NCBI GenBank assembly: GCA_035268685.1
Contig: DATFKK010000157.1
Coordinates: 1 to 53,862, forward strand
Direction: 5' to 3'
Length of the DNA stretch: 53,862 nucleotides
Source of the DNA: Candidatus Krumholzibacteriia bacterium
GTDB taxonomy: Bacteria; Krumholzibacteriota; Krumholzibacteriia; JAJRXK01
The translations under genes were made by a program, and so were the position numbers. Positions within the stretch are counted from its first letter, which is position 1. Each line of letters opens with the position of its first letter. Below the pieces are notes generated by a model. It had not been told where the DNA came from. It searched no databases and was given only the letters and a program-made list of their open reading frames with translations. Shown here piece after piece: positions 18,215-26,983 of this stretch.

Positions 18215-18385
18215 ATGGCCGATCTGATCATCTCGAAGGCTCGCACCAAGGAAGCGGTGTCGGAGCTCAACGTGTCCGGTGAATTCTACGAGGCCCTCGA
18301 CGCGAAGGTGCGCGAGCTGATCGCCGCCGCAGAGAAGCGTGCCCAGGGCAACGGCCGCAAGACCCTGCGGGCCTACGACCTCTAG
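18215..18385 (+). CDS. Small histone-fold protein (bacterial histone, HBb-like)
   Basis: A 56-residue protein with GAGGAG at 18201-18206 and an ATG start. Its sequence reads as helix-loop-long helix-loop-stub: 'VSGEFYEALDAKVRELI' and 'RAQGNGRKTLRAYDL'. The ending matches the archaeal histone 'GRKTIKAEDI' pattern, including the Arg-Lys-Thr of loop L2 and an Arg48-Asp55 pair seven residues apart as in the histone R-D clamp (Arg52-Asp59 of HMfB). Stopping right after this Asp-Leu agrees with the short bacterial histones of the Bdellovibrio Bd0055 type, which have a reduced third helix and bend DNA as dimers. Basic residues are spread over both ends (Lys8, Arg10, Lys12, Lys41, Arg42, Arg48, Lys49, Arg52). 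The family match rests on recalled motifs, not a search. Confidence 0.8.
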   Translation: MADLIISKARTKEAVSELNVSGEFYEALDAKVRELIAAAEKRAQGNGRKTLRAYDL

Positions 18386-18504
18386 CCCACGTCCACGGAT
18401 CGTCGGCGCGGCGTCGATCGCCGGGCCGTCACGCCTCGCGAGACCGTCCTCCGTGCGCCGCGACGTCGTACCACGGCCGGAGTCGGACGGATAGCCGGAG
18501 ATCC

Positions 18505-18532
18505 ACGGCCGGAGACAGGCGTCTCCGGCCGT
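18505..18532. terminator. Perfect 12-bp hairpin between convergent genes
   Basis: ACGGCCGGAGAC (18505-18516), loop AGGC, GTCTCCGGCCGT (18521-18532). It separates the histone-like gene from the dipeptide epimerase and is likely a bidirectional terminator. The rest of 18386-18550 shows no gene. Confidence 0.8.
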
Positions 18533-18550
18533 CTCCGTTCCACTGCGTCG

Positions 18551-19573
18551 TCAGACCACCGCGCGCTCGACACCCAGGCCGGGTCCGGTCCCCGGCTTCA
18601 CGCGGCCGCCGTCGACGCGCGCCCCGCGGAAGGGATCGTCGGCCAGCAGCGCTGCACCGTCGAGGTCCACCCAACGGGCCAGGGGGGCAAGGTGGGCGGC
18701 GGCGCTGATCCCCACGCTGCTCTCGACGAAGCACCCGAGCAACACGTCGAGACCGACGCTACGGGCGGCGTGGATCCAGCGGACGGCTTCGCGGATTCCA
18801 CCCAGGCGCGTGAGCTTCACGTTGACCCCGTCGTAGGCGCGGGCCAGGTCGTCGAGGGCGACACCCGTGAGGACGTCTTCGTCGGCGACCAGGGGAATCG
18901 GGCTCATGGCACGGAGCGCGGCGGTGGCGTCGAAGTCACCGGCCGGAAAGGGCTGTTCGATCAGCTCGCAGCCGCGCTCGGCGAGCCAGGCGGCACGCGC
19001 GGGGGCTTCGGCCTCGGACCACGACTCGTTGGCGTCGACGCGGAAGGGGCGGTCGGTCACCGCCCGCAGTCGGTCGACCGTCGCCTCGTCGTCCGCACCA
19101 CCGCCGAGCTTGACCTTCAGGACCGGCCAGTCGCCCGCCTCGCGCACGCGGGCTTCGACGGCGTCGGGATCGTCGATCGAGATCGTCCACGAGCTCGGTG
19201 CGACGTCCGTGGCTTCGATCGACAGCATGGTGCCGAGTGTGCGACCGAGCGTGCGCCCGGCCCAGTCCCAGAGGGCCATCTCCAGGGCGCACCGGCCCGC
19301 GGTCTGGCCGGGATTCGCACGGTCGAAGGCCTGCAGCCATGTGTTCTGGTCGAAGGGGGCGGCGGTGGGCAACGCGAAGGAGCGCAGGGCGGTGAGTGCG
19401 GATTCCTGGCTCTGTCCGTAGCGCGGGATCGGTGCACCCTCACCCCGACCGACGACCCCTCCGTTCTCGATCTCGACCAGGACGTTCCGGGCGACGGTCT
19501 TCGTGTCACGGCTCGTGCGGAAGGCACGGGCCAGCGGCAGGTCGAGAGCGTGGGCACGCAGTTCGGTGGTCAT
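18551..19573 (-). CDS. Dipeptide epimerase (enolase superfamily, MLE subgroup)
   Basis: A 340-residue enolase-superfamily enzyme with the acid/base lysines 'KVK' (Lys153/Lys155), metal ligands Asp180 ('DAN'), Glu206 ('IEQPF') and Asp231 ('ADED'), and Lys253 in 'NVKLTRLGG'. A 'DLD' motif (303-305) after 'CFVESSVGISAAAHLA' is what separates dipeptide epimerases from o-succinylbenzoate synthases. It probably interconverts L-Ala-D/L-Glu or a related peptide from peptidoglycan recycling. ATG 19573 has a weak GAGG upstream. No menaquinone or murein genes are adjacent. Confidence 0.85.
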   Translation of the reverse strand: MTTELRAHALDLPLARAFRTSRDTKTVARNVLVEIENGGVVGRGEGAPIPRYGQSQESALTALRSFALPTAAPFDQNTWLQAFDRANPGQTAGRCALEMALWDWAGRTLGRTLGTMLSIEATDVAPSSWTISIDDPDAVEARVREAGDWPVLKVKLGGGADDEATVDRLRAVTDRPFRVDANESWSEAEAPARAAWLAERGCELIEQPFPAGDFDATAALRAMSPIPLVADEDVLTGVALDDLARAYDGVNVKLTRLGGIREAVRWIHAARSVGLDVLLGCFVESSVGISAAAHLAPLARWVDLDGAALLADDPFRGARVDGGRVKPGTGPGLGVERAVV

Positions 19574-19627
19574 GGCGACCTCGCGGGCGGGAGTGTCGGG
19601 GACCCTTGCCCCGGCGACGGGCGGCGG

Positions 19628-19659
19628 GTAGGCTGCACACCGGCGATCCGGGAGCCTAC
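19628..19659. other. Inverted repeat in divergent promoter region
   Basis: GTAGGCT (19628-19634) and AGCCTAC (19653-19659) are separated by 18 bases in the 160-bp space between the divergent epimerase and comM genes. It may be an operator or a pair of facing -10-like elements; no known regulator site is recognised. Confidence 0.35.
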
Positions 19660-19733
19660 AACAGTGCGCCGGCCGCGCCAGTGCCACCTGGCTCGGATCG
19701 TCCGTTTCCGGTCCTCCCGGAAGGGCGGGCATC

Positions 19734-21257
19734 GTGTCCGCACCCACCGTTCGCGCGAACCTCGCGCGGGTCCTCTCGGGCACACTCCACGGCATCGAAG
19801 GCCGGCGCGTCCGCGTCGAGGTCGACGTCGCCTCGTCGTTGCCCGGATTCTCGCTCGTCGGCCTTCCCAGCGCCGCACTCCGCGAGAGTCGCGAGCGTGT
19901 CGGCGCCGCGTTGCGCAACGCGGGCTTCCGTTGGCCCGAGGGGCGGATCACCGTCAGCCTGGCTCCGGCCGATCTCCGCAAGGACGGCGCGGCCATGGAC
20001 CTGGCCATCGCCGTCGCCCTGCTGCTCGCCTCGGGGCAGATCCCGCGGCCGCGCGGTGACGTGCTGCGCCGCACGCTCTTCGTGGGGGAGCTGGCCCTCG
20101 ACGGGGCGTTGCGCCCGGCCCGTGGAACCCTTGCCCTGGCCCTGGACGCCGCGAGCCTCGGTGTCGACCGCATGGTCGTGCCGGCGTGCGAGGCCCACGA
20201 ACTGCGCGACGTGGACGACGTGACGCTGCTTCCGGTGGGGCACCTGCGAGACCTCGGCCGGGGGCTCGCGTCGGCGGCCGGATGCGTCGCCGGTGCGCGT
20301 GGTCCGGACGATCCTCCCCAGCCGCCGGATCCCCGACGGGTGGCGCGCGCGCTGCTCGAGGTCCGCGGTCAGGCGCGGGCCAGACGTGCGCTGCTCATCG
20401 CCGCGGCCGGCGGACACGGGCTGGTCCTGCAGGGGCCCCCCGGATGTGGCAAGACCATGCTCGCGCGCCGTCTGGCGTCGCTCCTGCCGGACCTCGATCG
20501 CGATACGGCGCGCATCTGCCGTCGCGTGCGCAGCAGCTGCGGACTTCCCGCCGATGCCGACCGGCGCCCGCCCCTGCGCGCTCCGCACCACACCGTCAGC
20601 GCCGTGGGTCTGATCGGTGGGGGGCGACCCGTCCGGGCCGGTGAGATCACGCTGGCCCACGGCGGCGTCCTGCTCCTCGACGAGATCGTCGAGTTCGGAT
20701 CCGAGCGGCTGGAACGTCTGCGCGAGCCCATGACCGACGGCCGGATCGAGCTGGTGCGCGCGGGCGAACGTGTCGGTCTGCCCGCGCGGTTCCAGCTCGT
20801 GGCCACGGCCAATCCGTGCCCGTGCGGGTGGGCGGGCAGTCACCTCGAGCGCTGTCGTTGCCCCGTGCACGTGGTGGAACGCTACCGGCGACGGCTGTCG
20901 GGTCCTCTGCGCGACCGCATCGATCTGTGGATCGAGATGGACCGGGAACCCGCGGACGCGCTCTTCGACGAAGAGCCCCTGGATAGTTGGGTGGACCGCG
21001 TGGAGCGGGTGCGGTCGGTGCGACGCACGAGCGATCGGGAGCGTGCGCGGTCCGAGGGGGATCCGTCACCCGAGGACATCCGGGCCGACGACGAGGCGCG
21101 ATCCTTCGCAGCCGCGGTGGCCGATCACCGCGGCCTGAGCGTGCGGGCGCTGGTCCACGCCATGCGGGTGGCGCGGACGATCGCCCGGCTCGACGGCGTG
21201 GACTGCGTGCGTCGACGGGATCTCGCCGAGGCCTTCACGTATCGACCCGCGCCGTGA
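19734..21257 (+). CDS. comM: ComM/YifB family Mg-chelatase-like AAA+ ATPase
   Basis: A 507-residue protein with the three usual parts: N-terminal ChlI fold ('VDVASSLPGFSLVGLP', 'LAPADLRKDGAAMDLAIA'), AAA+ core with Walker A 'GPPGCGKTML' (234-243), Walker B 'VLLLDEI' and 'ATANPCPCG', and the C-terminal Mg-chelatase domain with 'LSVRALVHAMRVARTIARLDG'. ComM is a hexameric helicase that promotes branch migration in natural transformation. The segment after the 'LPDL' helix is more Arg-rich than usual. GTG start. Confidence 0.93.
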   Translation: MSAPTVRANLARVLSGTLHGIEGRRVRVEVDVASSLPGFSLVGLPSAALRESRERVGAALRNAGFRWPEGRITVSLAPADLRKDGAAMDLAIAVALLLASGQIPRPRGDVLRRTLFVGELALDGALRPARGTLALALDAASLGVDRMVVPACEAHELRDVDDVTLLPVGHLRDLGRGLASAAGCVAGARGPDDPPQPPDPRRVARALLEVRGQARARRALLIAAAGGHGLVLQGPPGCGKTMLARRLASLLPDLDRDTARICRRVRSSCGLPADADRRPPLRAPHHTVSAVGLIGGGRPVRAGEITLAHGGVLLLDEIVEFGSERLERLREPMTDGRIELVRAGERVGLPARFQLVATANPCPCGWAGSHLERCRCPVHVVERYRRRLSGPLRDRIDLWIEMDREPADALFDEEPLDSWVDRVERVRSVRRTSDRERARSEGDPSPEDIRADDEARSFAAAVADHRGLSVRALVHAMRVARTIARLDGVDCVRRRDLAEAFTYRPAP

Positions 21258-21306
21258 AGACGACGCGGGTCGGATCGGAGCACGGTGGTGTGGAGTCGAT
21301 GCCCGT

Positions 21307-22227
21307 CTAGAAGGCCGCGACGAACCCCAGCGTGAACGACAGGGTGGTGAGCGTGGTGTCGTCGTACTCGACGTTCGGATCGAGACGGTCGTTCACGCCG
21401 CCTTCGGTGACCGTTTCGTCGAGTTGTCCGAGCTCGACGTCGATCAGACCCCCGCCGTTGGGCTCGACGACGGTCACGAACTTGTCGCTCGCGTCGAAGC
21501 TCATGGTCGAATGGGAGTTCCGGACTTCGAGGCGGAAGGAGTAGAGGTCGTCGCCCACGACGCGCAGGCCGATGCCGTAGCCGAACTGGACCGAAGACCC
21601 CATACCGTCCACGTAGACGCTGTCGAGTTCCATCCACTGCTGGCCGATGCTGCCGATCACGTAGGGCTGCACCCGTCCCTCGCCCCGTGGATACCACAGT
21701 GCGTCGAGCGCGGCCGTCATCGAGAAGTAGGAGCCCTTCTCCCTCTCCTCCTCGGTGAACTCGTTGTCACTGAGGGGATCGGTGAGCTTGATGGGATCGC
21801 TGGTGAGTTCCTGCTCGAAGTCACCGACGGCGAACCCACCGCCGATCTCGAGAGCGAAGTGGCGGCCGATTGTGCGTCCGATCCGGATCAGCGGATGGAA
21901 GCTCGCCTCACCGGCAAGCTTCATGTCGGCGACGATGAAGTCCTCGCTCTCCTCGACGTCGACGATGATCTGATCGGACTCGAGGAGATCCTGGGCGAGG
22001 TCGGCCTGTCCGAACGACGCCGAGACCTCCCACGTGTTCGGCTCGATCCCCGGTTCGAACACCTCCTCGAGGACGACGCCCTCGTCGAGGTCGTCGAGAT
22101 CGTCGAGGTCCTGGGCGCCGGCCGGAGCGGTCGCGAAGAGAGCGGCGGCGCAGAACGCGACGAACGCGAACGGCGTCGAGGAGCGTTGGGGCCGCCGATC
22201 CTTCCGGGGGCGCGGGTCTCTGGACAT
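21307..22227 (-). CDS. Outer-membrane beta-barrel protein, small
   Basis: A 306-residue protein with an Arg-rich N-terminus, a signal helix ending 'APAGAQ', then an Asp/Leu-rich start ('DLDDLDDLDEG') and a glycine-rich barrel with repeated ~10-residue aromatic strands. It ends '...TLGFVAAF' with the C-terminal Phe of barrels. It resembles outer-membrane proteins of the OmpW/OmpA-like 8-12 strand type, but I cannot name the family. AGGAG sits eight bases before ATG 22227. It has its own promoter and is convergent to comM. Confidence 0.75.
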   Translation of the reverse strand: MSRDPRPRKDRRPQRSSTPFAFVAFCAAALFATAPAGAQDLDDLDDLDEGVVLEEVFEPGIEPNTWEVSASFGQADLAQDLLESDQIIVDVEESEDFIVADMKLAGEASFHPLIRIGRTIGRHFALEIGGGFAVGDFEQELTSDPIKLTDPLSDNEFTEEEREKGSYFSMTAALDALWYPRGEGRVQPYVIGSIGQQWMELDSVYVDGMGSSVQFGYGIGLRVVGDDLYSFRLEVRNSHSTMSFDASDKFVTVVEPNGGGLIDVELGQLDETVTEGGVNDRLDPNVEYDDTTLTTLSFTLGFVAAF

Positions 22228-22287
22228 GGTTCGAACTCCTGGCAACGGCATCGGGTCGGCGAGCGACGTGGGGACGACGAACCGTTA

Positions 22288-22317
22288 TATGTACGATCAC
22301 CGGCAAGTCGCTGTCAA
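22288..22317 (-). promoter_or_regulatory. Promoter of the small barrel gene
   Basis: On the minus strand, TTGACA (complement of 22312-22317) and TACATA (complement of 22288-22293) are 18 bases apart, about 60 bases before the start codon. It is back to back with the promoter of the FG-GAP gene. Confidence 0.6.
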
Positions 22318-22338
22318 CGCAGCCCTTTTCCCCCGATC

Positions 22339-22368
22339 TTGCCCCGCGCGGCCGCGGCGCCGTAGCTT
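22339..22368 (+). promoter_or_regulatory. Promoter of the FG-GAP protein gene
   Basis: TTGCCC (22339-22344), 18-base spacer, TAGCTT (22363-22368), 32 bases ahead of the GTG start. The same TAGCYT -10 shape is seen upstream of other genes here (26270, 44073). Confidence 0.5.
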
Positions 22369-22400
22369 CCCCACACCTCCCGGATCCCGAGGACCGAGCC

Positions 22401-25112
22401 GTGCGCCTTCCTTCCCACAGCCGGTGTGTCCGTAGCCGGGCCGATCGCCGTCGATGGCCCGTCGGACGCACGGTCTCGACCGCCCTCGTCCTGCTCTGCG
22501 CGGTTGCTGCGCCGGTTGCTGCCCAGCTCTATCCGCGTCCGTCCACGCTGAACTCCCCCGGCGGGCCGACGGCGGTCGTCGTGCTCGACGTCGACGAGGA
22601 CGGGGTGTTCGACATGGTCGCCAACGGGCCGACGACGGGCACGCTGACGGTGCTCCGGGCCTCGGCACCGGGGGTGTTCTCCGGGCGGACCAACATCCCG
22701 ACCCCGGGCCGCCGGCCGGCCGACGTCGCTGCGGGCGACCTCGATCGGGACGGGCTCACCGACGTCGTCTGGGTCGACGGTGCACGCGGCGACCTCGTGG
22801 TCCTGCGCCAGACACCGGGGACGGACGACCTGTTGTTCACCGAGACCGTCCTGCCGGGCATCGAGGAGGGGGCGGCGGTCGAGGTCGTCGACCGCGACGG
22901 GGATGGTTGGCTCGACGTGGTGGTGGCACTGCGCGGAGGCGACGCCCTGGTCTGGTACCGCAACGAAGGGGGAGTGCTCGTCGCCGACGAGACCCTTCCC
23001 GCGGGAGACGGCCCCACCTCGCTGGTCGTCCTCGAGGATCCCGCGCGACCGGTCCGGTTGGCCCTGGTGCAGACCGGATTCCTCTCGCGGGACGTGGTGT
23101 TGTTCGAGGCCGCAGGAGGAGCCGAGGTCGGCCGCTGGCGCTCGGAGGACCCGCGGTCGGTGGTCGCCGGCGATCTCCAGGACGACGGGGTCGACGACCT
23201 GGTGTTCGTCGACGGGATCGGCGAGCTGCGCGTGATCGATCCCTCGGGGGAGGCGGCCACGGAGCGGGCGCGTGTGCCGGTGGAGCCCGGGACCCGATGG
23301 GGGCTGCCTCTGCCTCCGGCGATCGATCGCGAGCGCCTGGCGGTGGCCGAGGCCGCGCGCGGCCGGCTGACACTCTTCGAGGACACGGGGACGGGCTTCG
23401 CCGCCGATCGTTTCTGGTACCTGTCGGTCGACGCAGCCGATCCGCTGCGCTTCGACGTCGACGCGGACGGGATCGCCGAGCTGCTGGTTCCCCTGCCGAC
23501 CGAGCAGGCGGTGCAGGTGATCGAGCCCCTCGGCGACGGCTTCCTCATGCCCCGTGCCCTGCCCACGGGGAACGCTCCCAAACGTCTGCTCGTGGGGCCG
23601 GAGGAGCCCGGCGGGCGGAGACTCGTCGCCCTGGCCCCGACGGCCCGCGAAGCGTGGGTGTACCGCGTCGTCGACGGAGAACTGCAGCCCCTGCAGATCC
23701 TGCCGCTGACGGGCGCGGCCGACGAGATCGTGCTCCACGACGCCGACGGCGTCGACGGCGCCGATCTGTTCCTGCTCGACGCCGACGAAGGGGTGTTCCG
23801 GGCACTGTCCGGGCCGGACGGTCGGTTCGGAACGCTGGAATCCCTGATTCCCCTCGCTGGCGGTCTGGACCTGGCCGTGGGCAACGTGCAGGACGATTCG
23901 GGCTTCGAGATCGTGGTGGCCGACCGCCAGCTACGCGGTCTGCGCATCTACCAGGAGACCGGCCCCGGCGTCTGGACCGAGATCGATGCCCGTGGTCTTC
24001 CGCAGACCCCGGTGGTGCTCCGCGCGCGGGACCTGGACGGCAACGGATACACCGATCTCGTGGCGCTGGGCCAGACCGACCGCGTGATCCTGCTGTTCGG
24101 CGAGGAGGCCGGTATCGACGCCACCGTGTCGTATCCGGTCGGCAACGAGCCGCGCGACGTGGGCTTCGGCGAGTTCAACGGCGACGGCTTCGACGACCTG
24201 GTGATCGCCAGCGCCCAGTCGTCGACCTTCGACATCTTCTCGAGCCTGGCCGGCGGATTCTACTCGTCGACCGATGCCGCGAACGCGGCGCCCTTCGGAG
24301 CACAGAACGTGGCGGTGGACGACGTCAACGGGGACGGCTTCGACGACATCGTGTTGTCGTCGCCGAACGCATCGCGCGTGTCGATCCACTTCGGCCTGGG
24401 TGTCACCGGCGAGGTGATCGAGAGCTCGCAGGCGGTCCGGCTGAGTGAGACACCGGGCGATCTGAAGCTCGTGCGCATCGACGGCGACGTGGTCCCCGAG
24501 TTGGTCACCGTGGACCGGGCCGCCGACATGCTCGTGTTCCTCCGCAGCGATCCCTTCGAAGGGCTGCCGGCCGTCACCGGAACGCTGCGCTCCACGCTCG
24601 CCGGAACCGAGGCCCGGCTCGAAGTCCTGGCCGATGCCCGGCTGGCCGACGAGTTCGGTGTCACCCGGGCGGTGGACTCGACGCCGGTTGCCGTGCGACG
24701 GGTCGCGGCCGGGCGATGGGTCGGATCCGATCCTTCGCCGCCGACGGTCGATGCCGAGTACGTGCTGCGCGACGCCTTCGGCAACGAACTCGATCGCGCG
24801 GTGACGGTCGACGAAGGCAGTGCGACCTCGGTCGACGGCCCGGGCGAGGCGATCGTGCTCCCGCCGCGCGTACGGGGCCGTCGGGTCACCTTTCGTTTCC
24901 GGACGGGTGGGAACCACGTTCCCGGTCTGCACGTTTACGACCTGCGCGGCCGGTCGGTCCGATCGGTCGAGGTGCGCGCCGCCGGGGGTGGCTGGTTCGA
25001 GTCGACCTGGGACGGCCGCGATGCCCGCGGGCAGCGTCTGGCCCGCGGCAGGTACGTGGTGCGGATCCGCGGACCCGAGCGTACGATGGCCACGTCCGTC
25101 CTCCTCCGCTGA
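22401..25112 (+). CDS. Secreted FG-GAP/VCBS beta-propeller protein with FlgD-like Ig tail
   Basis: A 903-residue exported protein with an Arg-rich signal peptide ending 'AAPVAAQ'. The body has about eight to nine Asp-rich calcium-binding-like loops of form D-x-D-x-D-G, for example 'DVDEDGVFD', 'DLDRDGLTD', 'DRDGDGWLD', 'DLDGNGYTD' and 'DVNGDGFDD', spaced as in FG-GAP propellers. The C-terminus, 'LHVYDLRGRSVRSVEV...STWDGRDARGQRLARGRYVVRI', is the FlgD-type Ig fold often found at the end of secreted proteins in FCB-related lineages, where it can act as a sorting tail. Role: extracellular binding or adhesion, not known. The 29-base gap to the next gene suggests one operon with the TonB-like gene. 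Confidence 0.88.
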   Translation: MRLPSHSRCVRSRADRRRWPVGRTVSTALVLLCAVAAPVAAQLYPRPSTLNSPGGPTAVVVLDVDEDGVFDMVANGPTTGTLTVLRASAPGVFSGRTNIPTPGRRPADVAAGDLDRDGLTDVVWVDGARGDLVVLRQTPGTDDLLFTETVLPGIEEGAAVEVVDRDGDGWLDVVVALRGGDALVWYRNEGGVLVADETLPAGDGPTSLVVLEDPARPVRLALVQTGFLSRDVVLFEAAGGAEVGRWRSEDPRSVVAGDLQDDGVDDLVFVDGIGELRVIDPSGEAATERARVPVEPGTRWGLPLPPAIDRERLAVAEAARGRLTLFEDTGTGFAADRFWYLSVDAADPLRFDVDADGIAELLVPLPTEQAVQVIEPLGDGFLMPRALPTGNAPKRLLVGPEEPGGRRLVALAPTAREAWVYRVVDGELQPLQILPLTGAADEIVLHDADGVDGADLFLLDADEGVFRALSGPDGRFGTLESLIPLAGGLDLAVGNVQDDSGFEIVVADRQLRGLRIYQETGPGVWTEIDARGLPQTPVVLRARDLDGNGYTDLVALGQTDRVILLFGEEAGIDATVSYPVGNEPRDVGFGEFNGDGFDDLVIASAQSSTFDIFSSLAGGFYSSTDAANAAPFGAQNVAVDDVNGDGFDDIVLSSPNASRVSIHFGLGVTGEVIESSQAVRLSETPGDLKLVRIDGDVVPELVTVDRAADMLVFLRSDPFEGLPAVTGTLRSTLAGTEARLEVLADARLADEFGVTRAVDSTPVAVRRVAAGRWVGSDPSPPTVDAEYVLRDAFGNELDRAVTVDEGSATSVDGPGEAIVLPPRVRGRRVTFRFRTGGNHVPGLHVYDLRGRSVRSVEVRAAGGGWFESTWDGRDARGQRLARGRYVVRIRGPERTMATSVLLR

Positions 25113-25141
25113 CACCACAGCGACGCTTCGCGGGAGCCCGC

Positions 25142-26206
25142 ATGGCCGGAATCGACCAGTTGCCGGGCGAGCGCAGTTCACGACGATGGCTGTACGCTCT
25201 GCTCCTCACGCTCGTCTGGCACCTGCTGGTCGGTGTGGGCATGCACCTGCTCGACCCCTTCGCGGCCGAGGCCGAGCCCTCGCCGCGCCCACCGGTGGAG
25301 CTGGTCTTCGCGCCGACCGCGCCCCCCGTGGCCGAGCCCGAGCGCGAGCCCTCCGACGAACCCGACTTCTTCACCGAGCTGCCGGAGGATCGCGCCGACC
25401 TGCCGCCCGACGAGGCCGACGTGCTGAGCAACGTCGACAGCCGGGCGCGCGACGGTGCGGAGGGCGAAGAGGCCACCGACATGCCGCGCATGGAGGGCGA
25501 GGGCGACGCCCCGCAGGTCGGTCTGCAACCGTCGCCCGAACCGAGCCCGGTCGGAGGGGGCCGTCCCGACGCCCCTGAGGAGGAACAGGCCGAACAGCCG
25601 GAGCCCATCCAGGACCCGAGCGCCGAGGAACCCAGCCCCAGCGAGAGCGAGATCGAACGTCTGGGCCAGCGCGCCGAGGTGGGCGAGCGCATCCGCGAGG
25701 GCGAGACGGGGAGCTCGACGGAGCGCGAAGAGGGCTCGCTGCGCAGTGCCCGCGGCGATCCGAGGCAGTCCCTGCAACCGGGGCGGGTGGAGGTCTCGCC
25801 CGAGCCGCGGTTCCGGGTGGGACCGGGTCGCGAGGACCTCTACCAGGAGGAGATGGACAACCCGCAGGGCAACGTTCCGCTCTTCGGCGACGTCAGTCTG
25901 AACACCGTGGCCTGGAACTGGGCGCCGTGGCTTCAGCGCTTCAGCCGCGAGTTCCACCGCAACTGGGTGCCTCCCTACGCCTACTGGCTCGGCCTGATCG
26001 AGGGCGGCCAGCTGGTGGAGGTGGAGATCGCCCCCGACGGCCGTCTGCTGAAGCTCGAGGTGCTCGAGGAGAACGGTCACGAGTCGTTGCGCGAGGCCAC
26101 GGTCGGGAACTTCCGCGGCATCGCGCCCTACCATCCCCTGCCCGACGACTTCCCCGAGCCCACGCTGCGCCTGACGGTGCGGGTGACCTACCGCGGACGC
26201 GACTGA
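25142..26206 (+). CDS. TonB/TolA-like energy transducer with acidic linker
   Basis: A 354-residue protein with one N-terminal membrane helix ('WLYALLLTLVWHLLVGVGM'), a long Pro/Glu/Asp-rich middle (about residues 45-250) and a folded C-terminal domain with 'VEVEIAPDGRLLKLEVLEENGHESL' and 'LRLTVRVTYRGRD', the beta pattern of TonB C-domains. Typical TonB linkers are Pro/Lys-rich; this one is unusually acidic. GGGAG is five bases before the ATG. ExbB and ExbD follow after 144 bases, so together they would form a proton-driven motor. It could equally be a TolA-like partner. Confidence 0.75.
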   Translation: MAGIDQLPGERSSRRWLYALLLTLVWHLLVGVGMHLLDPFAAEAEPSPRPPVELVFAPTAPPVAEPEREPSDEPDFFTELPEDRADLPPDEADVLSNVDSRARDGAEGEEATDMPRMEGEGDAPQVGLQPSPEPSPVGGGRPDAPEEEQAEQPEPIQDPSAEEPSPSESEIERLGQRAEVGERIREGETGSSTEREEGSLRSARGDPRQSLQPGRVEVSPEPRFRVGPGREDLYQEEMDNPQGNVPLFGDVSLNTVAWNWAPWLQRFSREFHRNWVPPYAYWLGLIEGGQLVEVEIAPDGRLLKLEVLEENGHESLREATVGNFRGIAPYHPLPDDFPEPTLRLTVRVTYRGRD

Positions 26207-26246
26207 GACGAGTCGGTGGCAGCGGTTCGGGGCCCGCCCCCTGATC

Positions 26247-26275
26247 TTGTCACGACCCCGCGCCTGGCCTAGCCT
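26247..26275 (+). promoter_or_regulatory. Promoter upstream of exbB
   Basis: TTGTCA (26247-26252), 17-base spacer, TAGCCT (26270-26275) in the only sizeable gap of this operon, about 75 bases before the exbB ATG. It could drive exbBD separately from the upstream genes. Confidence 0.5.
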
Positions 26276-26350
26276 GGCGATTCGTGCGCGGGGCCGGATC
26301 CGAGCGCCCTGCCCGGCGGAATCACGCGCCCGACGCGCTGGAGGAACTGC

Positions 26351-26983
26351 ATGCTGGATTTCCTGCTCCGCGGCGGGCCGGTGATGATCCCCCTGGCCCT
26401 GTGCAGCATTCTGGCCAGCGTGATCACCTTCGAGCGGATCCTGGCGCTGCGGCGCAGCAAGGTCGTCCCGCGCGAGATCCTGCACGTCGCCGAGGCCGCC
26501 GACCCGAAGAAGGACCTGAGCGTGGCGATCTCGGTCTGCGAACGCAATCCGGGCGTGTTCAGCGACATCCTGCGGGCCGGTCTGGAAGCGCAGGGGCTGC
26601 CCTGGGAGACCGTGCGCGACGTGATCCTCGACGCCGGCCGTCAGGAGACCCCCAAGCTCGAGCGCAATCTGGTGTGGCTGGAGACCATCGCCGGGGTCGC
26701 GCCGCTGCTGGGCCTGCTGGGCACGGTGCTGGGCATGATCAAGACCTTCGCATCGATCTCCGTGGCCGGCCTGGGCGATCCCCAGGTGCTGAGCGAGGGC
26801 ATCAGCGAGGCCATGATCACAACGGCCGTGGGGCTGGGCATCGGCATTCCGACGCTGGTCGCCTACAACCTCCTGGCCGCGCGCAGCGAGGCCTTCGTCA
26901 TCGAGATCGAGCGTCACGCCAGCCGGTTGCTGGCGCGGTGGAGGAGCCGCAGGGCCGAGGCCGGGGCCGAGGTCGAGGCATGA
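26351..26983 (+). CDS. exbB: ExbB/TolQ/MotA proton-channel protein
   Basis: A 210-residue inner-membrane protein with a first helix near 10-30 and the conserved two-helix region 'LVWLETIAGVAPLLGLLGTVLGMI' and 'AMITTAVGLGIGIPTLVAYNLL'. These Gly/Thr-rich helices build the ExbB pentamer around ExbD. GGAGG at 26342-26346 precedes the ATG. The stop overlaps the exbD start (ATGA). Together with the TonB-like and ExbD genes it would power the barrels and receptor encoded in the window. Confidence 0.92.
   Translation: MLDFLLRGGPVMIPLALCSILASVITFERILALRRSKVVPREILHVAEAADPKKDLSVAISVCERNPGVFSDILRAGLEAQGLPWETVRDVILDAGRQETPKLERNLVWLETIAGVAPLLGLLGTVLGMIKTFASISVAGLGDPQVLSEGISEAMITTAVGLGIGIPTLVAYNLLAARSEAFVIEIERHASRLLARWRSRRAEAGAEVEA

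Noticed and set aside
18551-19573. o-Succinylbenzoate synthase (menaquinone synthesis)
   Set aside because: The D-x-D motif at 303-305 and absence of men genes favour a dipeptide epimerase.
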